Assembly (NCBI GenBank): GCA_963699105.1
Contig: CAVOTI010000005.1
Location: forward strand, 496,001 to 560,000
DNA: 64,000 nt
Source of the DNA: Bog-756 sp963699105
GTDB lineage: Bacteria; Actinomycetota; Acidimicrobiia; Acidimicrobiales; RAAP-2
Direction of reading: 5' to 3'
A model generated the notes under the pieces. That model searched no databases, was not told where the DNA came from, and was given only the letters and a program-made list of their open reading frames with translations. Positions 28,231 through 36,763 of the stretch are shown here, piece by piece. Numbering within the stretch: position 1 is the first letter of the stretch; every line of letters begins with the position of its first letter. The position numbers were made by a program, and so were the translations under genes.

Positions 28231-29667
28231 TTGTTCATAGGAAAGAAAGTTCATTCGAGGAAGACACGTCCACCCCGGACCGGGATGTTGTTGGTCCTCG
28301 TCGGTGGGCTCCTTTGCGCACTGGTGCTGAGCGGCGGCGACGTGCGGACCACCGGGCTGATCATTGCCACCTGCGGCGCCGCCGTCGTGGTGCTCGAGCC
28401 ACGGAGAGCCCTGATCAATCTGGCCCGCCGGCACCGGGCCAGCGTCGCCCATTCCCTGAAGGCGACCGGGGAGATGCTCCTCTACCTGTCCCCCATCGCC
28501 ATGCTCAGCATCGCCTACCCCATCGCCAGCCATCGGCTCGACAACGCCTTCGTCGGGAACGTGCGCTTCACCACCCTGCTGCTGGCGTCATCGGTCACCG
28601 TGCCGTGGCTGACCCAGACGGTCTGTCTTCCGCTCTACCAGGCGGTGGCTCCCCATGTGGCGTCGGGAGAGCTCCACAAGGTCACTCAGCGGCTGTGCGA
28701 ACTGTGGCCGATGACCTTCCTTCAGTGCCTGCCGGTGGTCCTGCTGTTCGCCGTACCCGTGGAGCTGTCGATGAGGTGGTCCTTGGAGCCGTTGGGTACC
28801 TACCTGGGTCTCTGTGTCCTCTACCTGGCCTTCGCTCAGTCCCTCATTCTCAGCATCGTCTATCGGAGGAGAGGCCTGTGGGCGGTGGCGTGGGCCGGGG
28901 TGGCACTCTCATTGCTGATCGCCCCGACCATATGGTTCCTCCCCCCGCTGGTCGGGCTGGCAACCCAACTGATCCCCCTGCGGCGCCACTGGGACTCGCT
29001 CACCCGATTCGCCCGCCTCCACTTCGCCGACGTGGCCGTGGATGTCGTCCGAGGCCTGCTGTTGGGCGCCGTGCTCTGGGCCGACAAGTACTTCCTGTTT
29101 CTCAAGGCCGGCAATCACTTCGCCGTCACCTACGTGTACATCGCCCTCCTTCCCGCAGTGCTGGCCTACAACTACTACTTCGTACGCCTGGCACCCCGCT
29201 TCGACGCATCGGTCACCGAGCTACGGGGGGCCATGGAGGAGGCGCCGTATGACGTTCTCATCAGGCGCTCACGCACCGTCTACCGGTTTGTGACCAAATC
29301 GCTCCGCCGGAGCGCATTTGTGGGCGCCTGTATCGCCATGGTAGTCATCGGGGTGCTCACGGTCTTGCGACCCGGATCGGAGTCTCTGGTGGTGGCGGTC
29401 GCAATCGCATCATGGCTGGCCATGATGATCACTCTGCTGTGCTACCAACTCGACTACATCGGCCAACGTGCCATCGCCCAGGCCCTCAGTGGCGTGTACC
29501 TGGCCATCTGCGGGGCCTCGTTCCTGTTCTTTCCGCTGGGCGCCGCACCGTACGTCGTTCTCATCGGATTCGACGTTCTCCTGTTTGCCGTGACGCTGCG
29601 GATCACTCTCGATCATTGGCGCTCGCCCGAGTACAGCCTGTTCTGGCGCCACGCCACGGCATGGTGA
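28231..29667 (+). CDS. pelG: PelG-like exopolysaccharide exporter (MOP-type membrane protein)
   Basis: A 478-residue membrane protein with about twelve hydrophobic helices. The diagnostic part is the middle: GAVLWADKYFLFL, then VYIALLPAVLAYNYYFVRLAPRFDASVTELRGAME, which corresponds to the PelG segment I-D-K-W plus the Glu/Arg-rich loop before the second half. Family length is about 456. In Pseudomonas, PelG is the inner-membrane transporter that works with PelD, PelE and the glycosyltransferase PelF. The start is uncertain: TTG 28231 follows GGTGAGGG; ATG 28285 gives 460 residues but lacks a ribosome binding site. The stop overlaps the ribosome binding site of the next gene, so translation is coupled. 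Confidence 0.78.
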   Translation: MFIGKKVHSRKTRPPRTGMLLVLVGGLLCALVLSGGDVRTTGLIIATCGAAVVVLEPRRALINLARRHRASVAHSLKATGEMLLYLSPIAMLSIAYPIASHRLDNAFVGNVRFTTLLLASSVTVPWLTQTVCLPLYQAVAPHVASGELHKVTQRLCELWPMTFLQCLPVVLLFAVPVELSMRWSLEPLGTYLGLCVLYLAFAQSLILSIVYRRRGLWAVAWAGVALSLLIAPTIWFLPPLVGLATQLIPLRRHWDSLTRFARLHFADVAVDVVRGLLLGAVLWADKYFLFLKAGNHFAVTYVYIALLPAVLAYNYYFVRLAPRFDASVTELRGAMEEAPYDVLIRRSRTVYRFVTKSLRRSAFVGACIAMVVIGVLTVLRPGSESLVVAVAIASWLAMMITLLCYQLDYIGQRAIAQALSGVYLAICGASFLFFPLGAAPYVVLIGFDVLLFAVTLRITLDHWRSPEYSLFWRHATAW

Positions 29668-29674
29668 GCTGACC

Positions 29675-31597
29675 ATGTTCCAGCTCCTTCGAACCCAGAG
29701 CGAGAGTCGTGGTCCCGTAGCTAGGGCACTCCCCGGAGCACCCCCGGCGGCCGATCAAGACCCGCGTTGCGCCGACCGACCGTTCCACGAGTATCCAGAG
29801 GTCGATGTGGCCATCGTCGCCGAATCGACGTACCCGTACCTGAAGGGCGGGGTCTCCGCCGTCATCCACGACATCATCATCGGCAACCCCGGTCTGACCT
29901 TCGGGATCATCCACATTGCGTGGGACTCCAAAGGCTCGAAGCGAGACCTGTACGGGATGGCACCCAATGTGAAGTGGGTGCGGCACGTGTACCTCAGCAT
30001 GGAAGAGCACCGTGAGGACTTCATGCTGGCCAGTCCCAAGTCGCTGAGGATGGGGGCGGCCGAAAGATATGAGCTGGCCCACAAGGTCTTCAACGCGCTC
30101 TCGGCCATCACCCGGGGCGACTACGAACCGCTGTGGGAGCTCTATGACCGCGGTATCAATCCCCGGACACGCACCTACTCGATCTGGCCCATCCTCGGGA
30201 CCAAGGAGTTCATGTCGGCCACTCTCGAACGCCTGGGGGGCCTCAATCTCCCCATGACCGACACCTTCTGGCTCCTGCGGGAGTTCTTCTCGCTGGCCTA
30301 TGCGCTCCTGAGTATCGAAGTGCCCCGAGCACGCGTCTACCACGCACATACCACCGGGTACGCATCGCTGCTCGGGGCAGTGGGAGCTCATCAGAACGGC
30401 AGGAAGTTCCTCCTCACCGAGCACAATCTCTATGTGCGCGACACGGTCAACACCTTGCTGGACCGGAGCCTGGCCCTTCCCCTGACCGATCGTGACTGGC
30501 GTGAGTTCGACGTGCCACCGGACAAGCGGGCATGGATGGCGTGGTGGACCGAGATGGCGCATTTCTGCTACCCGAGCGCCGAGGTGATCACCTACCTCTA
30601 TCCGGCCGCCATCTCCGAAGCGGCGGACCTGGGTTCACCCATCGAGAAGTCGACCATCGTCCCCAATGGCATGCAGATCGCCGAATTCGACGACATCTAC
30701 CAGAAGCGCCAGCAGGCACTGGCAGATATCACGGAACGGGCGACTGATCGGAAATGGAACCTTGCCTACATCGCTCGCATCGTCCCCATCAAGGGACTCA
30801 CCGATCTGATCTCGTCGATCGAGCTGCTGTTGCAGCGGGGGGTCACCAATTTCCACTTCGATATCCTGGGCCCGACAGATCACGCCCCGGACTACTACAC
30901 GAGCTGTCGCGACAAGGCTCGGGAATTGGGAGTGGAGGACTACGTCACCTTCCGGGGCACGGTGGCCGTGCGCGACGTCCTGGGAGATTTCGACCTTCTG
31001 GTCCTGCCGAGCTACAACGAAGGTCAGCCGATCGTCGTTCTCGAAGCCATGACCGCCGGCATTCCAGTGGTGGGCACCGATGTCGGGGGTATGGCGCAGT
31101 TGATCACCGATCCGCTCGTCACACCGGACGGAGAAACGTGGGGTCCCTGCGGTCGCCTGGTCACTCCGGGCGACTTGGTGGCCATGGCCGACGCTCTCGA
31201 AGCGGTCATGAACGACCCAGAGAGCTACGGCCAGTATGCCCACCACGCTCGGGAACGGGTCAGGAACTTCTTTCAGCTCGAAGATGTGATCCGGGCCTAC
31301 AACCAGCTCTACATCGAGTTGGGCGGTCTCCCCCCGGACCGGCACCTCGACCCGGTCGAGGCCAACCGTCGCACCATCGATCTCCTCTACGCCGAGCTGG
31401 GCTGCCTCTCGGCCGAGAGGCAGCTGGAAGTGACGGATGCCAACCGTCGGACCATCGACCTCATCTACAGCGAGGCGGGAGGTCTGCCGGCCGGAGGGCA
31501 GCTCGAGCCGGACGAGGTCGATGGTCGGGCCATGGAATCGCTCGACAACTTCTCCCTGATCGCCTCGGCCAGAACGGAGACCCTCGTTGCCGACTAG
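29675..31597 (+). CDS. pelF: PelF-like GT4 glycosyltransferase with C-terminal 26-residue repeats
   Basis: A 640-residue GT-B enzyme. DVAIVAESTYPYLKGGVSAV at residue about 43 is the PelF signature (normally T-E-G-T-Y-P-Y-x-x-G-G-V-S), followed by LGTKEFMSATLERLGGL, LLTEHNLYVRDT, STIVPNGM, IARIVPIKGLTDLI, and the donor site LPSYNEGQPIVVLEAMTAGIPVVGTDVGG. PelF uses UDP-GalNAc/UDP-GlcNAc-type donors in the cytoplasm to build Pel. Residues 545-622 form three tandem 26-residue units (LYxELGGL...ANRRTIDL), an extension absent from the usual family length of about 500. GGTGAG over the pelG stop serves as ribosome binding site. Confidence 0.82.
   Translation: MFQLLRTQSESRGPVARALPGAPPAADQDPRCADRPFHEYPEVDVAIVAESTYPYLKGGVSAVIHDIIIGNPGLTFGIIHIAWDSKGSKRDLYGMAPNVKWVRHVYLSMEEHREDFMLASPKSLRMGAAERYELAHKVFNALSAITRGDYEPLWELYDRGINPRTRTYSIWPILGTKEFMSATLERLGGLNLPMTDTFWLLREFFSLAYALLSIEVPRARVYHAHTTGYASLLGAVGAHQNGRKFLLTEHNLYVRDTVNTLLDRSLALPLTDRDWREFDVPPDKRAWMAWWTEMAHFCYPSAEVITYLYPAAISEAADLGSPIEKSTIVPNGMQIAEFDDIYQKRQQALADITERATDRKWNLAYIARIVPIKGLTDLISSIELLLQRGVTNFHFDILGPTDHAPDYYTSCRDKARELGVEDYVTFRGTVAVRDVLGDFDLLVLPSYNEGQPIVVLEAMTAGIPVVGTDVGGMAQLITDPLVTPDGETWGPCGRLVTPGDLVAMADALEAVMNDPESYGQYAHHARERVRNFFQLEDVIRAYNQLYIELGGLPPDRHLDPVEANRRTIDLLYAELGCLSAERQLEVTDANRRTIDLIYSEAGGLPAGGQLEPDEVDGRAMESLDNFSLIASARTETLVAD
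31307..31540 (+). repeat. three tandem 78-bp (26-residue) coding repeats in pelF-like gene
   Basis: Units at 31307-31384, 31385-31462 and 31463-31540 encode LYIELGGLPPDRHLDPVEAN.., LYAELGCLSAERQLEVTDAN.. and IYSEAGGLPAGGQLEPDEVD... Units 1 and 2 share the ending ANRRTIDL; unit 3 has diverged. Predicted to be a helix-turn-helix pattern. Confidence 0.85.
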
Positions 31598-31860
31598 CGG
31601 TGCTGGCGCCACGATGACGTCTTCCGGGGATCCCGACACGGCCACCGACGAGGTGCGAGGGTGGAGGATCGGACAATGGGCCCGCAGGGTCACCTCCGGC
31701 TCGCCCTCAGCCCGCACAGGGGGGTTCCGGTGCCCGGATCGGTCCCCGACCGCGGTGAATTACAGCCTGGCCAGCAGAAAGGTCCCGGGACGTCCCGGGG
31801 CTCAACCTACATCCCGCCCGAAAAAGCACTATCGCGCCCAAGACAAGAAAGTGGTTCGAC

Positions 31861-32925
31861 ATGAATCTCGGTGACATCACTCACAACAAACGTCGGAGAA
31901 CCCGGCACCTCCTCGTGGCGGTGGCGATCGTCATACCGGTGGCCCTCGTCGCTTACGGGGTGGCCGACGCCGCCCTTCCCGGCCTCAGCCTCCAACCGGG
32001 ACAGAGCACCTCGGTGACCTGTTCGGGCGGAAACATCCAGGTTTCCGGACAGTCGTCCACCGGCCTGACCGTGAACTGCGAAAAGACCTCCACCCCGGCT
32101 CCGCCGCCTCCCCCGAGCCACTGGTCGATCCCCACCGGTGTGGTCTCGTGGCAATGGGTGCTCAATCATCCGTTCAGTACCTCGAGCGCCAGTGACATGG
32201 GAACGGACGACTATCTGGCCGACGGCAGCCCGGCCCCGGCCCCCACGGTCTACGACATCGACGCCATCATCAATCCCGCATCCACGGTGGCGGCCCTTCA
32301 TGCCCGTGGTGACCACGTCATCTGCTACATCGAGTCTGGCTCGGCCGGCAACTACTACTCGGCGAGCCAGGAAGGGATTCCGACCACCTACTATGACCAG
32401 CTCCAATCAGCGGGCGTGCTGGGGAACACACTGCCCGGCTATCCCGAGGAGCGATTCGTCAACATCACATCGCCGGCCGCCGTCAGTATCGTCGAATCGG
32501 AGATCAGTCAGCAGTGCGGGGCCAAGGGGTTCGATGCCGTCGAGACCGATCTCGACGAGACCTATACGGGATATGACGGGGCCACGGGCTTTCCCCTGAC
32601 CGAGTCGAATGAGCAGACGTTCCTGACCACCATCGCCGACTACATCCACTCCCTGGGCATGGGTTGGATCGCCAAGAACCTGGTCGACACCGGTGACAAC
32701 TTCGCCACCGTCATGGAACCCCTGGCTGACGGGCTGCTCACCGAGAATTGCAACCAATGGGACCAATGTGGCCAGGCCAGCACCTACATCGCCAATGGCA
32801 AAGGCGTGCTCAACGCCGAATACAATTTGGAACCCAGCCAGTTCTGTCCGGCCGACGATGCGGCCGGCATCAACGGCGCCCGAATCGATGCCAGCGTGGA
32901 CGGGTTCCGGATTCCCTGCCGGTAG
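31861..32925 (+). CDS. GH114 endo-alpha-1,4-polygalactosaminidase-like protein, membrane-anchored
   Basis: A 354-residue protein with an N-terminal membrane/signal segment (residues about 17-38, HLLVAVAIVIPVALVAYGVA), a small beta-rich region with two Cys, a proline linker (TPAPPPPPS), and a GH114 TIM-barrel domain from about residue 85: VYDIDAI, CYIESGSAGNYYSASQEG, FDAVETDLDETYTGYDG and MGWIAKNLVDT. GH114 enzymes cut alpha-1,4-galactosamine polymers, and Pel is a galactosamine-rich polymer, so the function fits the locus: trimming or release of the exported chain outside the cell. It is 263 bases after pelF on the same strand and is followed by a strong hairpin. Confidence 0.85.
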   Translation: MNLGDITHNKRRRTRHLLVAVAIVIPVALVAYGVADAALPGLSLQPGQSTSVTCSGGNIQVSGQSSTGLTVNCEKTSTPAPPPPPSHWSIPTGVVSWQWVLNHPFSTSSASDMGTDDYLADGSPAPAPTVYDIDAIINPASTVAALHARGDHVICYIESGSAGNYYSASQEGIPTTYYDQLQSAGVLGNTLPGYPEERFVNITSPAAVSIVESEISQQCGAKGFDAVETDLDETYTGYDGATGFPLTESNEQTFLTTIADYIHSLGMGWIAKNLVDTGDNFATVMEPLADGLLTENCNQWDQCGQASTYIANGKGVLNAEYNLEPSQFCPADDAAGINGARIDASVDGFRIPCR

Positions 32926-32940
32926 TCGCGTTAGACCTGC

Positions 32941-32976
32941 GTCCCGAGGGCCGACGCTTGTGCCGGCCCTCGGGAC
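32941..32976 (+). terminator. strong hairpin after the GH114 gene
   Basis: GTCCCGAGGGCCG (32941-32953) pairs perfectly with CGGCCCTCGGGAC (32964-32976) across a ten-base loop, 16 bases after the stop codon. No run of T follows, as is common for actinobacterial terminators. Confidence 0.7.
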
Positions 32977-33033
32977 GACCGGTGCCATCGGTGAGGATGC
33001 CCCCAGCCGACCACGGACAGCCTTCACCCGCCA

Positions 33034-33525
33034 GTGATCGAGATCCAAGCTCTCGGACCCGATGACTGGCGGATCGTCCGCCAGGTACGTCTCCGCTCCC
33101 TGGAGGACGCCCCGTCCGCCTTCACGTCCAGTTTCGAGGACGAGTCGGAATTCGACGAGGGGACGTGGCGCCACCGGTCCTCCACCTGTCAGTGGTTCGT
33201 GGCCGTGGACCACACCGGGCCCATCGGGGTGGCCGGTGGCATCGATGGATGGTCGGGCGATCCGGCGAAGCGGGAGTTGATCGGCATGTGGGTGGCCCCC
33301 TCCCACCGGCGCCAAGGTGTGGCCCGGGAACTGCTGGACCGTGTGGCCGATTGGGCCCGATCAGATGGAGCGTCGACCTTGATCCTCAGTGTGCGCCAGG
33401 GCAACGACGGAGCCAGTGCTGCATACCTGACCATGGGGATGCGGCCGACCGGAGAGACCCGGCCGATGTGGAACGACCCGAGCGAGGCAGTTGACGTCAT
33501 GGAGCTCGATCTCGGTACTCGGTGA
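33034..33525 (+). CDS. GNAT-family N-acetyltransferase
   Basis: A 163-residue GCN5-related acetyltransferase. The acetyl-CoA-binding segment is LIGMWVAPSHRRQGVARELL (motif A, with R-R-x-G-x-A), followed by ILSVRQGNDGASAAYLTMGM for motif B and the tail PTGETRPMW. The N-terminus (LRSLEDAPSAFTSSFEDE) matches a common actinobacterial subgroup. The acceptor substrate is unknown. The GTG at 33034 is the only reasonable start. It stands alone after the polysaccharide locus and is likely transcribed separately, because the terminator-like hairpin lies upstream. Confidence 0.87.
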   Translation: MIEIQALGPDDWRIVRQVRLRSLEDAPSAFTSSFEDESEFDEGTWRHRSSTCQWFVAVDHTGPIGVAGGIDGWSGDPAKRELIGMWVAPSHRRQGVARELLDRVADWARSDGASTLILSVRQGNDGASAAYLTMGMRPTGETRPMWNDPSEAVDVMELDLGTR

Positions 33526-33710
33526 TCTTCTGCGTCGGGAGGCATTGGTTACTGACGGGTCGCAAAACTGAACGTGGGGCCGGCAACCGGGGCTCATAGA
33601 ACCCTCACAATTTTCCCATCGCCCTCCAAGCTTGACATGTCGCGATGACCCGGGCTGACAGCCGGCGAACCAGTCGGCGTGGCCAACGATGGGGAGGGGA
33701 CGGGGACGCC

Positions 33711-34157
33711 ATGCGAAGGATCTTGCTCGTCGCAGCATTGGCGATCCCGTTGGGGACGACGACTCTCGGGATCGTCGGAACAGCCGGAACGGCCGGGGCT
33801 TCCACCCCCGTCACCTGCGCCAAAGTCACCGGCTCGCTGGCCGGGACCCTGACCTTCAAAGGATGCAACACCAAGTTCGGGAAGGGCAGTGCCCAGGGCA
33901 CGGCGTTGGCCACCGGCGGCACCGTGACCTGGGCCGGCAGGCACGCCGGCTCAGTGTCATTTTCAGGCTCGGTGACCAGTCCCGGTCGGGGAGCCTGCCG
34001 GACAGGTTCGAAGGAGTACGACGCTTCGGACACGGTTACCGCCGCCACCGGAAGTGGGACGTCCATCGTCCACATCGGAGACGCAGTGGCAGCTCGAGCC
34101 TGTGTCACCGGCTCCGGTGCCTTGACCCTGGTGAAGCACACCGTGTTCTCGATGTAA
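33711..34157 (+). CDS. exported cysteine-containing single-module protein
   Basis: A 148-residue protein with a clear Sec signal peptide (MRRILLVAALAIPLGTTTLG, cleavage probably after the Ala-rich AGA near residue 30). The mature part reads VTCAKVTGSLAGTLTFKGC, a Gly/Thr-rich strand region with GGTVTWAG, then ACRTGSKEYDASDTV and ARACVTGSG. Four cysteines are spaced as if for two disulfides. It shares this layout with both halves of the next gene, so the two are paralogues. No catalytic residues are visible; the family has no function known to me. A TTGACA at 33632-33637 could be a -35 element. Confidence 0.72.
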   Translation: MRRILLVAALAIPLGTTTLGIVGTAGTAGASTPVTCAKVTGSLAGTLTFKGCNTKFGKGSAQGTALATGGTVTWAGRHAGSVSFSGSVTSPGRGACRTGSKEYDASDTVTAATGSGTSIVHIGDAVAARACVTGSGALTLVKHTVFSM

Positions 34158-34228
34158 CCACATTCGCCAACCGAACACTCGGGATGTCGAATCGAAAATC
34201 AGAGGGGCCTCGGATGACAGGAGAAGCA

Positions 34229-35087
34229 ATGAAGTTGAAGAAGGACATACGACGAATTCTGCTCACGGTTGCCGCCTTGCTGATTCCGGCGGCGGGCGTC
34301 GCCACACTGGGACTGGCCGGCACGGCGGGGGCAGCCGGAAAGATGGAGTGCACATCGATCTCGGGAAATGCGAGCAGCTACATCACCGTCAGTGGGTGTA
34401 CCGGACGGACCCAATACCGGAGGGGGATCGGAGCCGCTTCTGGCCACGGCCTTGGAGAATGGAGGAACCTTCACGTGGCTATCGGGGGGAACCACCAATG
34501 TGGCGGCCCCCACCCTGGTCACCACGCCTGACGACAAGAAGTGCCCGGGCTATTCCAAGACGGCAAGCTCCAATCCCAGCGGCATCCTCTTCACGGCGGC
34601 GGTGACGGGGGACACCGGTGACGGCATACTCATCCCGGGATCGGTCACCGGTGACATCTGCGTTTCGACCACCGCCAACATCACCATATTGAAGGCGATC
34701 AAGTTCAGTTGGACGTCGAGCGACCTCACGTGCACCACGATCAACGGGACTGCGGCTTCCATCACGGTCAGTGGGTGCACCGGGGGCGACACCGATGGAG
34801 GCTCGGAAGCGTTCTCGGGGCTCACCTTGGCGGACGGTGGGACCATCGACTGGCTGTCCGGTGGAAGCACGACGATCGGCGCCCCGACGCTGACCACCAC
34901 GCCCAACGACAAGCACTGCCCGGGCTATTCCAAGACGGCAAGTTCCAATCCCACCGGCGAAAGCTTCACAGCCACCGTGACCTCGGACACCGGGGACGGC
35001 CTCAAGCTGCCCGGCTCGGCCAAGGGTGCGATCTGCCTCAGCCCGACGGGAGCGATCACAGCTCTCAAGCCGCTGTCGGCCAAATAG
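34229..35087 (+). CDS. exported two-module cysteine-containing protein (one frameshift)
   Basis: About 285 residues. A signal peptide (RRILLTVAALLIPAAGVATL) is followed by two homologous modules of about 112 residues: MECTSISGNASSYITVSGC with CPGYSKTASSNPSG and later GDICVST, then LTCTTINGTAASITVSGC with CPGYSKTASSNPTG and GAICLSP. The frame changes by one base near 34405, inside the first module, and the joined reading gives SGCTG followed by PNTGGGSEPLL. ATG 34229 follows AGGAG with normal spacing; an upstream in-frame ATG (34214) is less likely. The modules match the single module of the preceding gene. Function unknown; a surface or extracellular structural role is likely from the composition. 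Confidence 0.72.
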
Positions 35088-35240
35088 GCACAGCCGGCCA
35101 GCGGAGGGGCAACAAACCGCCAAAAGGGTGGGGCTGCGGCCTCACTCTTTTGTCGCGTCCGGACCGAAACCAACACGGTCCGAGCTCGTCGGCGACGGCG
35201 CTGGCCGGCGCTGGCCGGACGACGGGCGCGTCCAGGGCAG

Positions 35241-35314
35241 TGGGCGCTGTCGGACTCGAACCGACGACCTGCTGGTTGTAAGCCAGCTGCTCTGACCAAC
35301 TGAGCTAAACGCCC
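35241..35314 (-). tRNA. tRNA-Val(TAC)
   Basis: On the minus strand the sequence starts GGGCGTTTAGCTCAGTTGG and folds into a full cloverleaf. The anticodon loop is CTTACAA between GCTGG and CCAGC, giving anticodon TAC (valine). The T-loop is GTTCGAGTC, and the acceptor stem GGGCG/CGCCC is complete. No CCA is encoded. Confidence 0.95.
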
Positions 35315-35417
35315 GACATGACCCCAGCAGGGCCACCCGTAGGGTAGCGCCCCGTATTCCGGACCCTCCCGCCGTCTCCGGGCCTCGCTGCCGGGACAGA
35401 GCCGGTGTCTCGGCCGG

Positions 35418-36158
35418 TCAAGCTCGGGCGGCCGCCGACAGTTGTTCCAGCAGGGCCGGCGTGGCGGCGGCAACCGGCGTGCGCCGGTCGCCGTGGGCCA
35501 GAGTGACCAGCTCGTTCCCCTGCGAGTCGGCCACCACCCCACCCGCCTCGGTGCAGATCAGCATGCCGCCCAGGTAGTCCCAGCTCCCGAGGGCTGACCC
35601 ACCGACGACGGCATAGCCGTCGAGTACGCCCTCGGCCACGGCGCAGAGATCGAGGGCGGCAGCCCCCAGGCACCGGTACTGGTTCCAGCCGAACGACCGG
35701 GCGGGAAATCCGGAGAAACCGATGATGGCCTTGCCCAGATCGGTGCACGAGGAGGCGCGTATGGTGGTGCCGTCCCGGCGGGCGCCCCCGCCCCGTACTG
35801 CCTCGAAGCGCACCCCCGATGCCTGATTGACCACCAGCGCCATCCGTGGGCCGGCGGCGTCTACGGCGCACAGGCTGGTGGCGTACCAGGGGATGCCCCG
35901 GGAGGCATTGGTCGAACCGTCCACTGGATCGATCACCACTCCCACCGGCCGGTCCAGCCGGTGGGGTCCCGACTCCTCGGACATCACCCCCAGTCCGGCC
36001 GCATCGAGCACGGCCAGGGCGGCCTCGTCAGCCACCAGGTCCGACCGGTACTGCCCGGCCCGGGTACCGGCCAGTCCCCAATCGTCCAGATCTCCGAGGG
36101 CGGCGGTGACGGCCGCGGCGGCGGCGTAGAGCACCTCGAGCAGGTCGTCGTCGTCCAT
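35418..36158 (-). CDS. inositol monophosphatase family protein
   Basis: A 246-residue member of the IMPase/FBPase superfamily. The metal-binding motifs are complete: SEESGPHR (motif Glu), IDPVDGSTNASRGIPWYA (D-P-x-D-G-S/T-x-N) and GSWDYLGGMLICTEAGG (W-D-x-x-G). Such enzymes remove phosphate from inositol-1-phosphate; in actinobacteria this supports phosphatidylinositol and PIM lipids, which would suit a genome with a PimB-like enzyme, but histidinol-phosphate and PAP phosphatases share the motifs. ATG start at 36158. It is divergent from a conserved gene at 36206 with a 47-base gap. Confidence 0.9.
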   Translation of the reverse strand: MDDDDLLEVLYAAAAAVTAALGDLDDWGLAGTRAGQYRSDLVADEAALAVLDAAGLGVMSEESGPHRLDRPVGVVIDPVDGSTNASRGIPWYATSLCAVDAAGPRMALVVNQASGVRFEAVRGGGARRDGTTIRASSCTDLGKAIIGFSGFPARSFGWNQYRCLGAAALDLCAVAEGVLDGYAVVGGSALGSWDYLGGMLICTEAGGVVADSQGNELVTLAHGDRRTPVAAATPALLEQLSAAARA

Positions 36159-36205
36159 CCTTGGACGTTACCGGAGCAGGCTGGGACCGGTAGGCTGTCT
36201 CCCCT

Positions 36206-36763
36206 GTGGCAGTCATCGATGTGGCCGGATACGTAGCGGATCTGAAGGATCATTCTGTCGACCATGGGTTCCATGTCCACGACGAGCGCCATTTCGTGGA
36301 GACCTACTCCCTCCGCCAGGTATGGGAGGTGGAGCTCCACCCCGAGGACGGATGCGGTGGTCCACTCGATCTCCACCTGGCCCTCGAGGTGGACCCCCGG
36401 ACCCTTCTCTCCTTCGAGGACGCCGTGTTCGGGCTCCCCGAGGACGAGGAGCCGCCCGACGAGTTCCACTTCCCCCTGACCTTCACCTGGGCGCTGCCCC
36501 CGCTCCCCCACGGCCCGGATCTCCTGCGGCTGGCCATCGATCTGGCCGGAGTCGGTGGCATCGAGCTGCCCCTCGAGGTATCGGCCATCGACTCGTACGC
36601 CTCGGCCACCGATGCGGCCGAGCGCCGGCTCAATATCGTGGCCCGATCGCCCGTCTCCCTCACCCGGATACTGGCCGGCGAGGAGATGATGTGCGAGGTG
36701 TTCGACCGCTGCCTGGCCGTCAGTCGTTACCTACTCGACTCCGCCGGTAGTTGGCTGGGGTGA
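36206..36763 (+). CDS. conserved protein of unknown function
   Basis: A 185-residue soluble, acidic protein (HHxDERHFVETYSLRQVWEVEL in the N-terminal third, FGLPEDEEPPDEFHFPLTFTWALPPLPHGP in the middle, a helical C-terminus with EEMMCEVFDRCLAVSRYLLD). I do not recognise the family and see no catalytic motif. The GTG start at 36206 is preceded by weak pairing to 16S RNA. The stop overlaps the start of the lipoprotein gene as GTGA, so the two are translationally coupled. Confidence 0.65.
   Translation: MAVIDVAGYVADLKDHSVDHGFHVHDERHFVETYSLRQVWEVELHPEDGCGGPLDLHLALEVDPRTLLSFEDAVFGLPEDEEPPDEFHFPLTFTWALPPLPHGPDLLRLAIDLAGVGGIELPLEVSAIDSYASATDAAERRLNIVARSPVSLTRILAGEEMMCEVFDRCLAVSRYLLDSAGSWLG

Noticed and set aside
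31700..31850. Possible GEMM-like element before the GH114 gene because of GCACAGGG
   Set aside because: Only the short GCACAGGG string matches; the second helix and tetraloop-receptor parts are missing.
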